Shown here: piece by piece, positions 24,937-33,486 of the stretch
Layout of the letters: each line of letters begins with the position of its first letter
Position numbering within the stretch: position 1 is the first letter of the stretch
Assembly: GCA_036403815.1 (NCBI GenBank)
Contig: DASWQH010000007.1
Span: 103,056 to 167,055 of the forward strand
Length of the DNA: 64,000 nt
From: JACVRN01 sp036403815
GTDB taxonomy: Bacteria; Acidobacteriota; Blastocatellia; Pyrinomonadales; Pyrinomonadaceae
Direction of reading: 5' to 3'
Notes under the pieces: model-generated
Database searches by the model: none
The model's input: only the letters and a program-made list of their open reading frames with translations
Told to the model about the DNA's origin: nothing
Program-made: the position numbers and the translations under genes

Positions 24937-27207
24937 ATGACTTTAGCGGCTCAACTTCTTCGACAAATAGATGACCCTACCCTTAGTCCGGTGGAGCGAG
25001 CACGACTGCGCTGTCAGCTTGCAAGCGAGTTGGCGGATTCGGGTAACTACGAGGCTGCGCGTAAAGCGATGGGTAAGTTATGGCAGCACATAGGGGAGCG
25101 GCCACAGCTTGATAAACTTGACCAACACACTGCGGCAGAAGTCTTACTTCGTTCCGGGTCTCTGACAGGATGGATCGGTAGTGCTAATCAAATTGAGGGC
25201 ACACAAGAGTTAGCAAAGGATTTAATCAGCGAGAGCATTAATATCTTTGAGGCGCTACATGATACCGAGAAGGTAGCTGAGGCTTCTATTGATCTAGCAA
25301 TCTGCTATTGGCGCGAAGGAGCTTTTGACGAAGCACGTATTACATTACAGAATTTATTAAGTCAACTTGGAAGTAAATATAGCGGGCAAAAGGCCAGAGC
25401 TTTATTAAATAGCGCAGTGGTTGAAATATCACTGAACCGATTTAATGACGCTCTGTCTTTGTTGATAGAGGCTGCACCTTTATTTGAGGAGAACCAAAGT
25501 CATGCCATTAAAGGGAGGTTTCATTACCAGCTTGCCCTTGTACTGAAGAAACTAGCTGCATCGGAAGATCGTGAAGATTATACAGACCGGGCTCTTCTTG
25601 AATATGCAGCCGCGAGCTATCACTTTGAGGAAGCAGGGCTAACGCGCTATCGGGCCGCAGTAGAAAATAATCTTGGCTATCTGTTCTTTATCACGGGAAA
25701 GATTGCTGAAGCACATGAACATTTAGACCGCGCGCGGAGGCTTTTCAGCGGGCTTAAAGATAGTGTTCATACGGCGCAGGTGGATGAGACGCGGGCGCGT
25801 GTGTTTCTGGCTCAGGGACAGAATGCCGAGGCTGAGAGGGTTGTGCGGGGGGCGGTGCGGACGCTGGAGAGGGGCGATGAGTTGTCGCTCCTGGCGGAGG
25901 CGTTAACGACGTGGGGGGTGGCGCTGGCGCGGCTGGGGAAGTATGAAGAGACGCGGGCGGCGCTGGGGCGTGCGGGCGAGGTGGCGGAGCGGGCGGGCGA
26001 TAACGAGAGCGCGGGTGTAGCGGCGATTACCGCCATGGAAGAGCTTGGGACGCAGCTTGCCATAGATGAGTTGCAAGCTATGTATGAGCGTGCTGACAGT
26101 CTGCTGGCTGATTCGCAGAACACGGAGACGCTCAGGCGACTTCGCGTTTGTGCGCGGCTCGCAGTGGATGCCACTCGTGTTCGTACGAGGGAGTTCGCCG
26201 CGCCCGGTTTTGTGTATGCGGATGAGGGCACGGGCGAGTTACTGCGAACGGCGCATCTTGTTGCCGGAACGCAGGCGACTGTGCTGATTACGGGTGAGAC
26301 GGGAGCGGGAAAAGAAGTGATGGCGCGTCTCATTCACCAGTGGAGCGGGCGTGCGGGCGAGTTCGTTGCAATCAACTGCGGAGCGCTGACGGAGACCCTG
26401 TTTGAATCGTTACTCTTCGGTCACGTGCGAGGCAGCTTTACAGACGCCGTGCGGGATCACGCGGGCGCTGTGCGCGAAGCTGTGGGCGGCACACTCTTTC
26501 TGGATGAGATTGCGGAATTGAGCTTTGGCAGCCAGGGTAAGTTGCTGCGCTTGATAGAGCGCGGCGAGATTCACGCCGTCGGCGCTCCTCTGCCTGAGCA
26601 TGTGGACGTGCGCATTGTCGCTGCCGCCAACTGCGACCTGGAGCAACGCGTCGCTTGCGGGGAGTTTCGCGCAGACCTCTTCTACCGGCTCAATACTTTT
26701 CATCTGGTTATCCCCTCGCTCAGGGAGCGACCCGAAGATATTCCGCCGCTCGCCATCCATTTTATTAAAGAACTCTTCAAACTACATCGTAAGCAAGTGA
26801 CCTTCATGCCGGAGGCCATCGAAGCCATGCGAAGCCTTCCGCTCAAAGGCAACGCGCGCGAGTTGCGTGCGCTCATAGAACGCACTTTGCTGACGGCGAA
26901 AGACGGCGCGGTAATTACGCCATCTGCCGTGGAAGCTCTGGCAGTCAGGCGATTGATGAGCACGGCTACGCTGTCCGATCCCTGGGAAGGATGCTCGCTG
27001 AAGGCCGAAGTCAGAGACTTTGAAAGCAACCTCATCAAGCTCGCGCTGGAAACTACAGGGGGCGGTGTCACGCAGGCGGCGCGCCTGCTGGGCATGACGC
27101 ACCAGCGTCTCTGCGCAATGCTGCAAAGCAGGCATAAAAGTCTACTCCCCGCAAAAAAGAGTTCACTGCCTCGCAAGCGAAGCGTTATTAGCAAGTTAAG
27201 TCATTAA
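24937..27207 (+). CDS. TPR-containing sigma-54-type AAA+ regulator with altered GAFTGA loop
   Basis: 756 residues. Residues ~1-390 form tetratricopeptide-like helical repeats, a protein-binding sensor in place of a receiver domain. The AAA+ domain (~425-660) has Walker A GETGAGKE, Walker B GGTLFLDEI and arginine-finger region FRADLFYRL. The loop that touches sigma-54, normally GAFTGA, reads GSFTDA (residues 499-504). A Fis-type helix-turn-helix (GGGVTQAARLLGMTHQRLC) ends the protein. The altered loop may impair sigma-54 activation, so it could work with sigma-70 or as a repressor. Start ATG 24937. The first ~800 bases are visibly more A/T-rich than the G-rich stretch at 25800-26060, suggesting a composite origin. 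Confidence 0.88.
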   Translation: MTLAAQLLRQIDDPTLSPVERARLRCQLASELADSGNYEAARKAMGKLWQHIGERPQLDKLDQHTAAEVLLRSGSLTGWIGSANQIEGTQELAKDLISESINIFEALHDTEKVAEASIDLAICYWREGAFDEARITLQNLLSQLGSKYSGQKARALLNSAVVEISLNRFNDALSLLIEAAPLFEENQSHAIKGRFHYQLALVLKKLAASEDREDYTDRALLEYAAASYHFEEAGLTRYRAAVENNLGYLFFITGKIAEAHEHLDRARRLFSGLKDSVHTAQVDETRARVFLAQGQNAEAERVVRGAVRTLERGDELSLLAEALTTWGVALARLGKYEETRAALGRAGEVAERAGDNESAGVAAITAMEELGTQLAIDELQAMYERADSLLADSQNTETLRRLRVCARLAVDATRVRTREFAAPGFVYADEGTGELLRTAHLVAGTQATVLITGETGAGKEVMARLIHQWSGRAGEFVAINCGALTETLFESLLFGHVRGSFTDAVRDHAGAVREAVGGTLFLDEIAELSFGSQGKLLRLIERGEIHAVGAPLPEHVDVRIVAAANCDLEQRVACGEFRADLFYRLNTFHLVIPSLRERPEDIPPLAIHFIKELFKLHRKQVTFMPEAIEAMRSLPLKGNARELRALIERTLLTAKDGAVITPSAVEALAVRRLMSTATLSDPWEGCSLKAEVRDFESNLIKLALETTGGGVTQAARLLGMTHQRLCAMLQSRHKSLLPAKKSSLPRKRSVISKLSH

Positions 27208-27364
27208 AAAATTCGGGCGCGTATCAAATATCCCCGCGCGTCAAACACGCACCTCATCAAATAGTCAGTATTTGCGCACGTCTCTTCCTGTGGCCCGGTT
27301 TGTGCAAGGGGCAGGCTAACATGTCACCTCATCATGCAATGAATGGCCTGACTGTTTGCTAAGC

Positions 27365-27709
27365 ATGAACCTACGAGTGCAGAAGGTCGTACACCTCATC
27401 CAAAAAGACCTGAGCCGCAAAGTTACTCTAGGCGAGATGGCGCAGGCTGTGAATCTCTCTGCCGCTCACCTGCGAACACTCTTCAAATCAGAGATAGGGA
27501 TGACGCCCGTCCAATATCAGAAGAAGCTTCGCCTGCTCGAAGCCCGAAGGCTTCTGGAGAGCACTTTCTTGAACGTGCAGGAGATTATGGTGCAGGTGGG
27601 CCTTAGCGACGACAGCCACTTTGTGCGCGACTTCAAAAAGCTATACGGCCTCGCTCCGGCGCAATATAGAGCGCGTCATCAGCACACAGAGAGAGAAAAA
27701 AGAGAGTAG
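27365..27709 (+). CDS. stand-alone AraC-type DNA-binding protein
   Basis: 114 residues comprising only the AraC/XylS double helix-turn-helix. First HTH: VTLGEMAQAVNLSAAHLRTLFKSEIG; second: NVQEIMVQVGLSDDSHFVRDFKK (quoted in part); the closing YGLAPAQYRAR matches the family signature. There is no sensing domain, so it may be constitutive or need a partner. ATG 27365 preferred over TTG 27356. It begins 157 nt after the sigma-54-type regulator gene on the same strand. A pair of 13-bp direct repeats lies just downstream (27728-27760). Confidence 0.88.
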   Translation: MNLRVQKVVHLIQKDLSRKVTLGEMAQAVNLSAAHLRTLFKSEIGMTPVQYQKKLRLLEARRLLESTFLNVQEIMVQVGLSDDSHFVRDFKKLYGLAPAQYRARHQHTEREKRE

Positions 27710-28263
27710 TTATATAAAATCATCGAATCGGCCAATAAATCGTCGTTTCGGCCAATAAATTATCGTTGACGAGACAATGAAGCTACTTTACTTTACATAA
27801 GTTCATTGGATACTCCTTCTGAGTAGTGAAGGTGCAAAGCGAATGGGATGCTGTTCTCACAAGCATCCCATTCTAAAAAATAGCTTCACGGCTTGAGGTC
27901 GCGAGCGACGGTCGGAATAAAAAATCAGTCTCCTCCGGCGCTCCTTTTAACAAGCTTTCATTCTGTAAATGTAAACGCGGCGGTCGGGGGACGGGCGTGA
28001 CCGCGAAGGCCGTAGGTCTGCCTGCGAGCGGCTGCGTTTACTTCTGGATACCTCTTTGCTTGAGGCGCAAGTAAAGGGGGAAGCCAAACCGCCTGCGAGT
28101 TCGATGAGGTGCTCGTGGGCGGTTCGGCATTTAAGAGCACATCTCAGGTGCATATAAAAGAGAGCGGAGCCACGAACCGGCACTAAACAGCATGAAGGGA
28201 CACGAAGGAGCACGAAAGCGGACTCTATAAAACGCGAGTTCAAGATAAGCAAACTATCCTCTT
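27710..28263. other. 554-base region without a recognised gene; direct repeats and a hairpin
   Basis: Contains two TCGGCCAATAAAT repeats (27728-27740, 27748-27760; 20-bp period), a TTGACG hexamer at 27765 that could be a -35 box, and a hairpin with 11-bp perfect arms GAATGGGATGC (27841-27851) and GCATCCCATTC (27863-27873). An unidentified small RNA here is possible but unproven. 27950-28250 has an open frame on the minus strand with no protein-like features, and CACGAA-type repeated words near 28170-28215. Confidence 0.4.
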
Positions 28264-28467
28264 AGCCCCTGAAAGGGGCGAAAGAATTTAGCCCACGGCG
28301 TGAGCCGTGGGAATCAAGCCGCATTCAAAAGTTAAAAGCCCCGGCAGGGGCGAAAGAAAATCAAGCCGGATTTTTTTCGCCCCTGCCGGGGCTTTGAAAT
28401 GTTCGCTCTGCTTATATTCCCATGACTTACGTCATGGGCTACATTCTATCGCCCCCTGACGGGGGTT
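28264..28467. repeat. REP-A composite palindromic element, copy 2
   Basis: Full copy: AGCCCCTGAAAGGGGC, GAAAGAATTTA, GCCCACGGCGTGAGCCGTGG, then a central 21-bp inverted repeat starting AAAGCCCCGGCAGGGGCGA, then CCCATGACTTACGTCATGGG and GCCCCCTGACGGGGG. The left stem is the CCCACGGC type and the right stem the CCCATGAC type, the reverse of copy 1. It is followed by the saccharopine-dehydrogenase-like gene stop. Confidence 0.85.
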
Positions 28468-28477
28468 ACCATTCTTC

Positions 28478-29635
28478 CTATTCTGAAGAGGCAGTCATCA
28501 TAATCTTTATGTTTCGCGCCGCCAGTTCTTTAACGAAGGAATCAGGCGGCACGCATCGTTCTTGAGGGATCGCGCCCTTTTCGAGGATTTCGCCGCGCGC
28601 CATCATCTGCGCGATGATGGAGGCCGGAAAAGCAGTCGTGCGCTGCATGGCAGAGAGTCCTGTCACCTGGTCGAAGCGATCAATGATGTAATAGCGAAGC
28701 GTTTCCGTGCTGTTTTTGCCTGCGTAGTTGCCGCGAAACTCCACCAGAATCAGAACCACATCAGGCTCGTCCGCCGGAAGATGACGCAAGAGCATTTCGC
28801 CTAGCACACGACGCGGGCTGACACGCGCGCCGTCCACTTCAATCGCTTCACCCGAAGCGAGGCCGAGGTCTGTGAGGAGCTTGAATTTTTCACAGTGGCC
28901 GGGATAGCGAATCGTCTTGTAATCAAGCTGGCGTACACGTCCCCTGTAAGTTTCTGGCAGCGTGGACGTGCCGCCTGAAGTTTGAAAAGCTTCCAGCTCT
29001 TCAAAGGGCGCAGGGAAGCTGAGTTGCTCCAGCTCCGTCATCGAATCAACCTCTACGATGCGCCCGTCTCGTATAACGCGCGCACGCTCTATGTACTCGT
29101 TGATTAACCCTTCGACGGAAAAGACAATCTGGTAGTTGAGGGGAGGGCGCGGATGTTGCGGCAATCCTCCGACGCGTATATGTATCTCTTCAAGATTTTC
29201 AAAACGCGCCGCGCCGTGTGCGACCAGCACAGAGACCATGCCGGGCGCAAGACCACAATCCGGTATGATGTTAACGCCCGCGCGCTTTGCTTCCATATCA
29301 AGCGCAAGCTCGCTGTCCACGACCGTGTTGTTGCCGCCCAGATCGCAGAAGCTCACGCGAGCCTCAATCGCCGCTCGCGCCAGACTCAGATTATAGCTGT
29401 AGACCACGCAGCTAATCGCAGCATCATGCCCGCGCATTAACTCGACCACGCGTTCCTGATTCGATACATCAACCTGCGCCGCCGTGAGCCTGTCGCTGCC
29501 GATTGTTTCCACGACTGCGCGTGCGCGCTCACCGTCAACGTCAGCGACCGTCACGCTTTCGCAGTCCGAATTGTGCGCCAGATCAAAGGCCGCGCCGAGT
29601 CCCATGCGGCCAGCACCAAGTACTAGAATCCTCAT
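28478..29635 (-). CDS. saccharopine dehydrogenase family oxidoreductase (lysine dehydrogenase-like)
   Basis: 385 residues. The N-terminal Rossmann fold is clear: VLGAGRMGLGAAFDLA (GxGxxG), with an acidic residue at the end of strand 2 (VADVDGER). Conserved blocks SYNLSLARAAIEARVSFCDLGG, IIPDCGLAPGMVSVL and LNYQIVFSVEGLINEY match the saccharopine/lysine 6-dehydrogenase group. The Asp after strand 2 suggests NAD rather than NADP. It follows glnQ and the fused receptor-permease gene on the same strand after a 72-bp inverted repeat, so uptake and oxidation of an amino acid such as lysine is a reasonable inference, not a demonstration. Confidence 0.85.
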   Translation of the reverse strand: MRILVLGAGRMGLGAAFDLAHNSDCESVTVADVDGERARAVVETIGSDRLTAAQVDVSNQERVVELMRGHDAAISCVVYSYNLSLARAAIEARVSFCDLGGNNTVVDSELALDMEAKRAGVNIIPDCGLAPGMVSVLVAHGAARFENLEEIHIRVGGLPQHPRPPLNYQIVFSVEGLINEYIERARVIRDGRIVEVDSMTELEQLSFPAPFEELEAFQTSGGTSTLPETYRGRVRQLDYKTIRYPGHCEKFKLLTDLGLASGEAIEVDGARVSPRRVLGEMLLRHLPADEPDVVLILVEFRGNYAGKNSTETLRYYIIDRFDQVTGLSAMQRTTAFPASIIAQMMARGEILEKGAIPQERCVPPDSFVKELAARNIKIMMTASSE

Positions 29636-29640
29636 AATAA

Positions 29641-29712
29641 GAGTCCAGAGAGTCTGGAGAGTCTGGAGAGTGAAAAGAAAGTCGCTTCCGGCTCTCCAGA
29701 CTCTCTGGACTC
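29641..29712. repeat. long inverted repeat, GAGTCT family, copy 2
   Basis: Perfect 21-bp outer arms (29641-29661 and 29692-29712) starting GAGTCCAGAGAGTCTGGAG; the left arm carries one more TCTGGAGAG word. The centre contains GTCGCTTCCGG, echoing copy 1. It fills the gap between the permease-fusion gene stop (29715) and the dehydrogenase start (29635). Confidence 0.85.
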
Positions 29713-29714
29713 AT

Positions 29715-31181
29715 TTAAGATCGCGTTACGGGTCGCCAGCGTCTCTCTAAGTATTCTGCGACACGCGTGAGCGGGAAGGTCAGGAGCAGGTAAAAGACTG
29801 CGACCACAGGCCAGATAGTTAAAGGCGCTGCGTAGCGGCTCGCCAGTTCCTGGCCGGTGCGCGCAAGCTCCGTGAGTCCTATGACCGAGACGAGCGACGA
29901 GTCTTTCAGCAGCGCTATGCCTTCGTTCGTCAGTGGCGGCACGACGCGGCGAAAGGTTTGCGGCAGGATGATGCGCCGCATGGCCTGCGAATAGGTCATG
30001 CCGAGCGAGCGCGCGGCCTCCATCTGTCCAACGTCAATCGAAAGAATGCCCGCGCGGAAAATTTCTGCGATGTAGGCCGCGCTGTTTAGAGTCAGGGCTA
30101 TGACGCCGGAGGTGAAAGCCGGAATGAAGATGTGAAAGTAAGGAAGCACGAAGTAGATGAAGAGAATCTGCACGAGCAGCGGCGTCCCGCGCATCACTTC
30201 CACGTAAAGGGCAGCCGGAGCTTTCAGCACGCGCGAGGATTGTACGCGCGCGAGCGCCAGCAGCAGACCTATGGGAAGACCGAGCAGAAGACTCAGGATG
30301 GCGAGCCGCGCCGTGAACCAGACGCCGCTCAAAAAAAGCGGCAGCGTACGGCGAATAATGTCTACATCAAATACCTTCGGCTTGCGATTTTGCGCCGCCG
30401 CAGCTTGCGCCTGTTCAGCGGCTTCGCCGAACCACTTCTCGTGAATCTGATTATATTCGCCAGTCTCTTTAATCTTCTTGAGCGCGGTATTGATAGCGGC
30501 CAGCAAATCTTCGTTGCCCTGCGCGACGGCGATGCCGAACTTTTCGTCTGTGAAGCGACGCCCCACGGTTTTCAGCTCACGAAAGCTCTGAAAGATCATG
30601 TACTTCAAAACGGGCGCATCGCCGACTACGGCATCGATGCGACGATTGCGAAGGTCTAGCAGGGCGAGGTCAATCGTATTGTACTTGGCGACCGTGACGC
30701 CCTCTTTCTTCTCAAGCTCGTACTGCGCGGTCGTGTTTATCTGCACGCCAACGCGCTTACCCTTCAAATCATCCGGCGAAGAGATGCCCTGCGTGTTTTC
30801 GTTGACGGCAATCAACTGGCCGGAATCGTAGTACGGGTCGGAAAAGAGCATAGAGGCGCTGCGCTCAGGCGTGATGGTGACGGAAGACATGACGGCATCG
30901 AACGTGCCGTTCTGGAGCGCCGGAAAGATGCCGTCGAAGCTTGAATTGATGAAACGAGCGCGCACGCCAAGCTCACGCGCAATCGCTTTGGCTAAGTCAA
31001 TATCGAAACCCGTGAAGTCTCCGCCCTCCGCGGATTCAAACGGCGGGTACGTAGCATCCGTGCCGATTCTCAACTCTCCGCTCTGGCGCACGCGTGCGAG
31101 CGACGATTGAGCGAACGAGGGAAGGGGCAGAAACAAGAGAAGAAGGAGCGTAGCAAGATAGCGCCTGATGGTGTGCTTCAT
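29715..31181 (-). CDS. fused amino-acid ABC transporter: solute receptor plus permease (GlnH-GlnP type)
   Basis: 488 residues. A signal/anchor segment (~6-25) is followed by an SBP_bac_3 domain (~30-250: LRIGTDATYPPFE, GFDIDLAKAIARELG, DAVMSSVTITPERS, then GKRVGVQINTTAQ), which binds polar amino acids. The C-terminal ~215 residues are a HisM/GlnP-type permease: VEVMRGTPLLVQILFIYF, NSAAYIAEIFRAGI and the EAA loop MEAARSLGMTYSQAMRRIILPQ (partly quoted). Receptor-permease fusions are known in GlnPQ-type systems. ATG 31181 is 14 nt after the glnQ-type stop; an upstream extension lies inside that gene and is rejected. Substrate inferred as an amino acid only. Confidence 0.93.
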   Translation of the reverse strand: MKHTIRRYLATLLLLLFLPLPSFAQSSLARVRQSGELRIGTDATYPPFESAEGGDFTGFDIDLAKAIARELGVRARFINSSFDGIFPALQNGTFDAVMSSVTITPERSASMLFSDPYYDSGQLIAVNENTQGISSPDDLKGKRVGVQINTTAQYELEKKEGVTVAKYNTIDLALLDLRNRRIDAVVGDAPVLKYMIFQSFRELKTVGRRFTDEKFGIAVAQGNEDLLAAINTALKKIKETGEYNQIHEKWFGEAAEQAQAAAAQNRKPKVFDVDIIRRTLPLFLSGVWFTARLAILSLLLGLPIGLLLALARVQSSRVLKAPAALYVEVMRGTPLLVQILFIYFVLPYFHIFIPAFTSGVIALTLNSAAYIAEIFRAGILSIDVGQMEAARSLGMTYSQAMRRIILPQTFRRVVPPLTNEGIALLKDSSLVSVIGLTELARTGQELASRYAAPLTIWPVVAVFYLLLTFPLTRVAEYLERRWRPVTRS

Positions 31182-31194
31182 TTTAATTTTTGTC

Positions 31195-32046
31195 TCACTC
31201 TTCCTGTCCGAGGGATAAACGCGTGCCTTTGTCTGCAATCTCTTCCGTCTTCCCTGTGTTCGCTGCCGCCTGATTGTCCGCCTGTGCGTCTTCGTCCTGA
31301 AAGCTACGCATGAAGGAGCGCGTCTCTTCCTTCTGCGGTTTGCTGAAGACCTCTTCGGGCGTGCCTGCTTCGACGGCGTGGCCGCCCTCGAAGTAGATGA
31401 CCTGATCCGAGATGCGGCGTGCAAAGTTCATGTCGTGCGAGACGACGACGATTGTTTTGCCCAGATCGTCCAGAGCGCGGAACATGCGCGCGACTTCCTG
31501 TATGAGCTGCGGGTCAAGCGCGGATGTCGGCTCGTCAAAGAGAATCACGTCCGGCTCCATAGCGAGCGCCCGCGCAATCGCCACGCGTTGTTGCTGGCCG
31601 CCCGATAGCTGCGCCGGATAAAAATCCTCTTTGGCCGACAACCCGACCTTTTTCAGATATTGACGCGCAAGCTCTTCGGCTCGTTCGCGCGGCATATTCT
31701 TGACTGTGATAGGAGCTTCGGCGGCGTTGCCCAGAACGGTCAGGTGCGGGAAGAGATTGAAGTTCTGAAAGACTATGCCGACACGCGCGCGGAGTCTACG
31801 CGTTAACTCCTTCTCTTCAGCCGCCGTCAACTTTCTGTCTTCCGTGCCCTGAACTTCAACTCCGGCGATGTTCATGCGCCCGTGCTCGAACTTCTCAAGG
31901 CGGTTCATGCAGCGCAGCATGGTCGATTTGCCACAGCCCGATGGGCCAAGGATGGTTGTCAGTTGCCCTTCTTCTATCTGGAACGTGGCGTGATTCAAGA
32001 CGGTGTTAGAGCCGTAGCGCTTGACGACATTGGTGACTTCTATCAC
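31195..32046 (-). CDS. glnQ: polar amino acid ABC transporter ATPase (GlnQ-like)
   Basis: 283-residue ABC ATPase: Walker A GPSGCGKST, Q-loop FQNFNLFPHLTV, signature LSGGQQQR, Walker B VILFDEPTSALDP and H-loop VVSHDM are complete. The Q-loop wording and length place it with the PAAT (glutamine/histidine/arginine) family. Starts with GTG at 32046 behind AGGAGA. A 35-residue polar C-terminal tail rich in Gln/Asp/Asn extends beyond the usual end. It is the first gene of a glnQ, receptor-permease, dehydrogenase unit. Confidence 0.94.
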   Translation of the reverse strand: MIEVTNVVKRYGSNTVLNHATFQIEEGQLTTILGPSGCGKSTMLRCMNRLEKFEHGRMNIAGVEVQGTEDRKLTAAEEKELTRRLRARVGIVFQNFNLFPHLTVLGNAAEAPITVKNMPRERAEELARQYLKKVGLSAKEDFYPAQLSGGQQQRVAIARALAMEPDVILFDEPTSALDPQLIQEVARMFRALDDLGKTIVVVSHDMNFARRISDQVIYFEGGHAVEAGTPEEVFSKPQKEETRSFMRSFQDEDAQADNQAAANTGKTEEIADKGTRLSLGQEE

Positions 32047-32165
32047 TTCACAAGTCTCCTCGATTACGGTTGCTGCTTTTAGGATGAAACTGAAGACGCC
32101 CTTGCCCGCTCGGCGACCCGCTTAAAAGCGACGCTGGGACGGTGCGGCGGAGTTTGGCACAGTAT

Positions 32166-32283
32166 AAGGCAAAAGTAAAAAGATGGGGATGGGGGTCAGG
32201 GATTAGGGGATAGTAATATGTTTTTCTCCATCCTCTAACCCCTAACCCCCATCCCCCGCCTTTTACCTTTTTACTTTTGCCTT
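32166..32283. repeat. long inverted repeat, GGGGTTAG word family
   Basis: Perfect 17-bp outer arms AAGGCAAAAGTAAAAAG (32166-32182) and its complement (32267-32283), continuing inward as degenerate GATGGGGGTTAGGGG words. It lies between the divergent glnQ and 32301 genes. Confidence 0.8.
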
Positions 32284-32300
32284 TAGAATATCGGTCGCTA

Positions 32301-33095
32301 ATGAGTCGCTCGAAAAACTTTTCGGTTTACGAAAACCTGGACACGTCCTTCGTTAATCTGGGCGCGCTCCTGCGCTATCTACAGCAGCGGGATTTCGTGG
32401 GGCGGATTCATGTGGATATGGGGGACTATCAAGCGGAGATTCGCTTGCGCGCCGGAGAGCGTCCGCAGGTTCGTGAGCGAGATATGATGACGGGACGAGA
32501 GGGCGAAGGCGAGGCGGCGCTGCAAAGATTGATGGTGCGCGCTCTGGATGCAGGCGGGATAATCGGCGTCTACGGCGAAGCAGCAGAGCAATCGGGCATT
32601 GATACAGCCTTTGAAGAAGAGGCGACCGAATCGCAACCGAAGACGGTGGCCGGGACAGCGTGGGAAAAGGCTGGCCTGGAGCTTTCCGATAAAGAGATTG
32701 ACTGGAAGGGGCTTCTGCGCACGAGCGCCGATTTGATTGCCTCCATAGAGCGCGCGGCGCGCAGCATGGGTGCGAATTTCGATGCGCTGTTTCGCACGGC
32801 TCGGCTGGAGCTGGCCGATGACTACTCGTTCCTTGATCCGAACAGCGGAAGTTTGGAATATGCCGGTAATAAAATAGAGCTTCACTCAAGCCCAAGCCCG
32901 CGAGCCTTTGTCTCCGGCCTGTGTGAAGCCCTGCGCCGCGTGGTGGAAAAGCTGACGGCCACGGCACGTGCCGCGAGCGTGCGCGAGCGCATAGCCCTTG
33001 AGCTGGCAGTGCTGGTGCGCCGTAGAGGCCGACAGCTTGACCACTTCGGCTTCATGCCCCAGCTTGATCGCATTGCGGGCACTAGAGTGATATAA
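32301..33095 (+). CDS. conserved-type hypothetical protein, possibly DUF4388/PATAN-like N-terminus
   Basis: 264 residues, soluble, no signal peptide or membrane span. The N-terminal part (VNLGALLRYLQQRDFVGRI, a strand with HVDMGDYQAEIRLRAGE) loosely resembles DUF4388/PATAN domains that occur in response regulators, but I cannot confirm it. The middle is acidic and low in complexity (EEEATESQPK). The C-terminal half contains a regular helical segment (LADLIASIERAARSMG-like, then REDYS-type turn and ALRRVVEKLTATARAASV). I do not recognise a function. ATG 32301 has no clear SD. Ends one base into a long inverted repeat. Confidence 0.7.
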   Translation: MSRSKNFSVYENLDTSFVNLGALLRYLQQRDFVGRIHVDMGDYQAEIRLRAGERPQVRERDMMTGREGEGEAALQRLMVRALDAGGIIGVYGEAAEQSGIDTAFEEEATESQPKTVAGTAWEKAGLELSDKEIDWKGLLRTSADLIASIERAARSMGANFDALFRTARLELADDYSFLDPNSGSLEYAGNKIELHSSPSPRAFVSGLCEALRRVVEKLTATARAASVRERIALELAVLVRRRGRQLDHFGFMPQLDRIAGTRVI

Positions 33096-33207
33096 AAGCT
33101 GTCAGCTATCAGCATTCAGCTTTCAGCTTCTTTTTTTAATCTCATTTTTATATGAAAGGCGTCGTCAGCCTTCACACCATCGCTGATTGCTGGCGGCTGA
33201 TAGCTTT
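33095..33207. repeat. long inverted repeat, CAGCTATCAGC word family
   Basis: 26-nt arms (33095-33120 and 33182-33207) with four mismatches, built of AGCTATCAGC-like words. The left arm begins on the last base of the upstream stop and the right arm ends at the base before the next ATG, so the element fills the gap exactly. Confidence 0.8.
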
Positions 33208-33483
33208 ATGTTTAAATGGACTGCATTCTGGACGACGTTTGGCGCGCTGTTTCTGGCGGAGATGGGTGATAAGACGCAGTTGGCGGCAATCACGCTCTCC
33301 GCTCAAACTCGCTCGCCGCTCTCTGTTTTCTTAGGAGCGGCGACTGCTCTCGCGCTCGTCTCTCTGATAGGCGTCGGAGTCGGCGCAGTGCTCGGTGAGT
33401 ACCTGCCCGCAAACATATTACGCAAAGTGGCCGCCCTGGCGTTTATCATCATAGGTATTCTGATGCTCTGGGGAAAGATGTAG
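33208..33483 (+). CDS. half-size TMEM165/GDT1 (UPF0016) family membrane protein
   Basis: 91 residues, three membrane spans, with the family motif EMGDKTQLAAITLSAQ in the first span. Eukaryotic and many bacterial GDT1 proteins hold two such motifs in an inverted duplication and move Mn2+ or Ca2+; here there is a single unit, so a homodimer is expected. ATG 33208 follows directly on an inverted-repeat arm; a start at 33187 would lie within that arm and is less likely. The metal handled cannot be told from sequence. Confidence 0.88.
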   Translation: MFKWTAFWTTFGALFLAEMGDKTQLAAITLSAQTRSPLSVFLGAATALALVSLIGVGVGAVLGEYLPANILRKVAALAFIIIGILMLWGKM

Positions 33484-33486
33484 GAA

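Noticed and set aside
27947..28252. 101-residue minus-strand open frame before REP-A copy 2
   Set aside because: Cys/Arg/Ser-rich composition, no ribosome site and partly made of CACGAA-type repeat words; not protein-like.
29715..31424. Longer start of the receptor-permease fusion at 31424
   Set aside because: The extra 81 residues are a basic shadow translation of the end of glnQ, and the signal peptide begins properly at 31181.
32353..32967. 204-residue minus-strand frame opposite the 32301 gene
   Set aside because: Arg/Pro/Ser-rich translation without domain features or ribosome-binding site.
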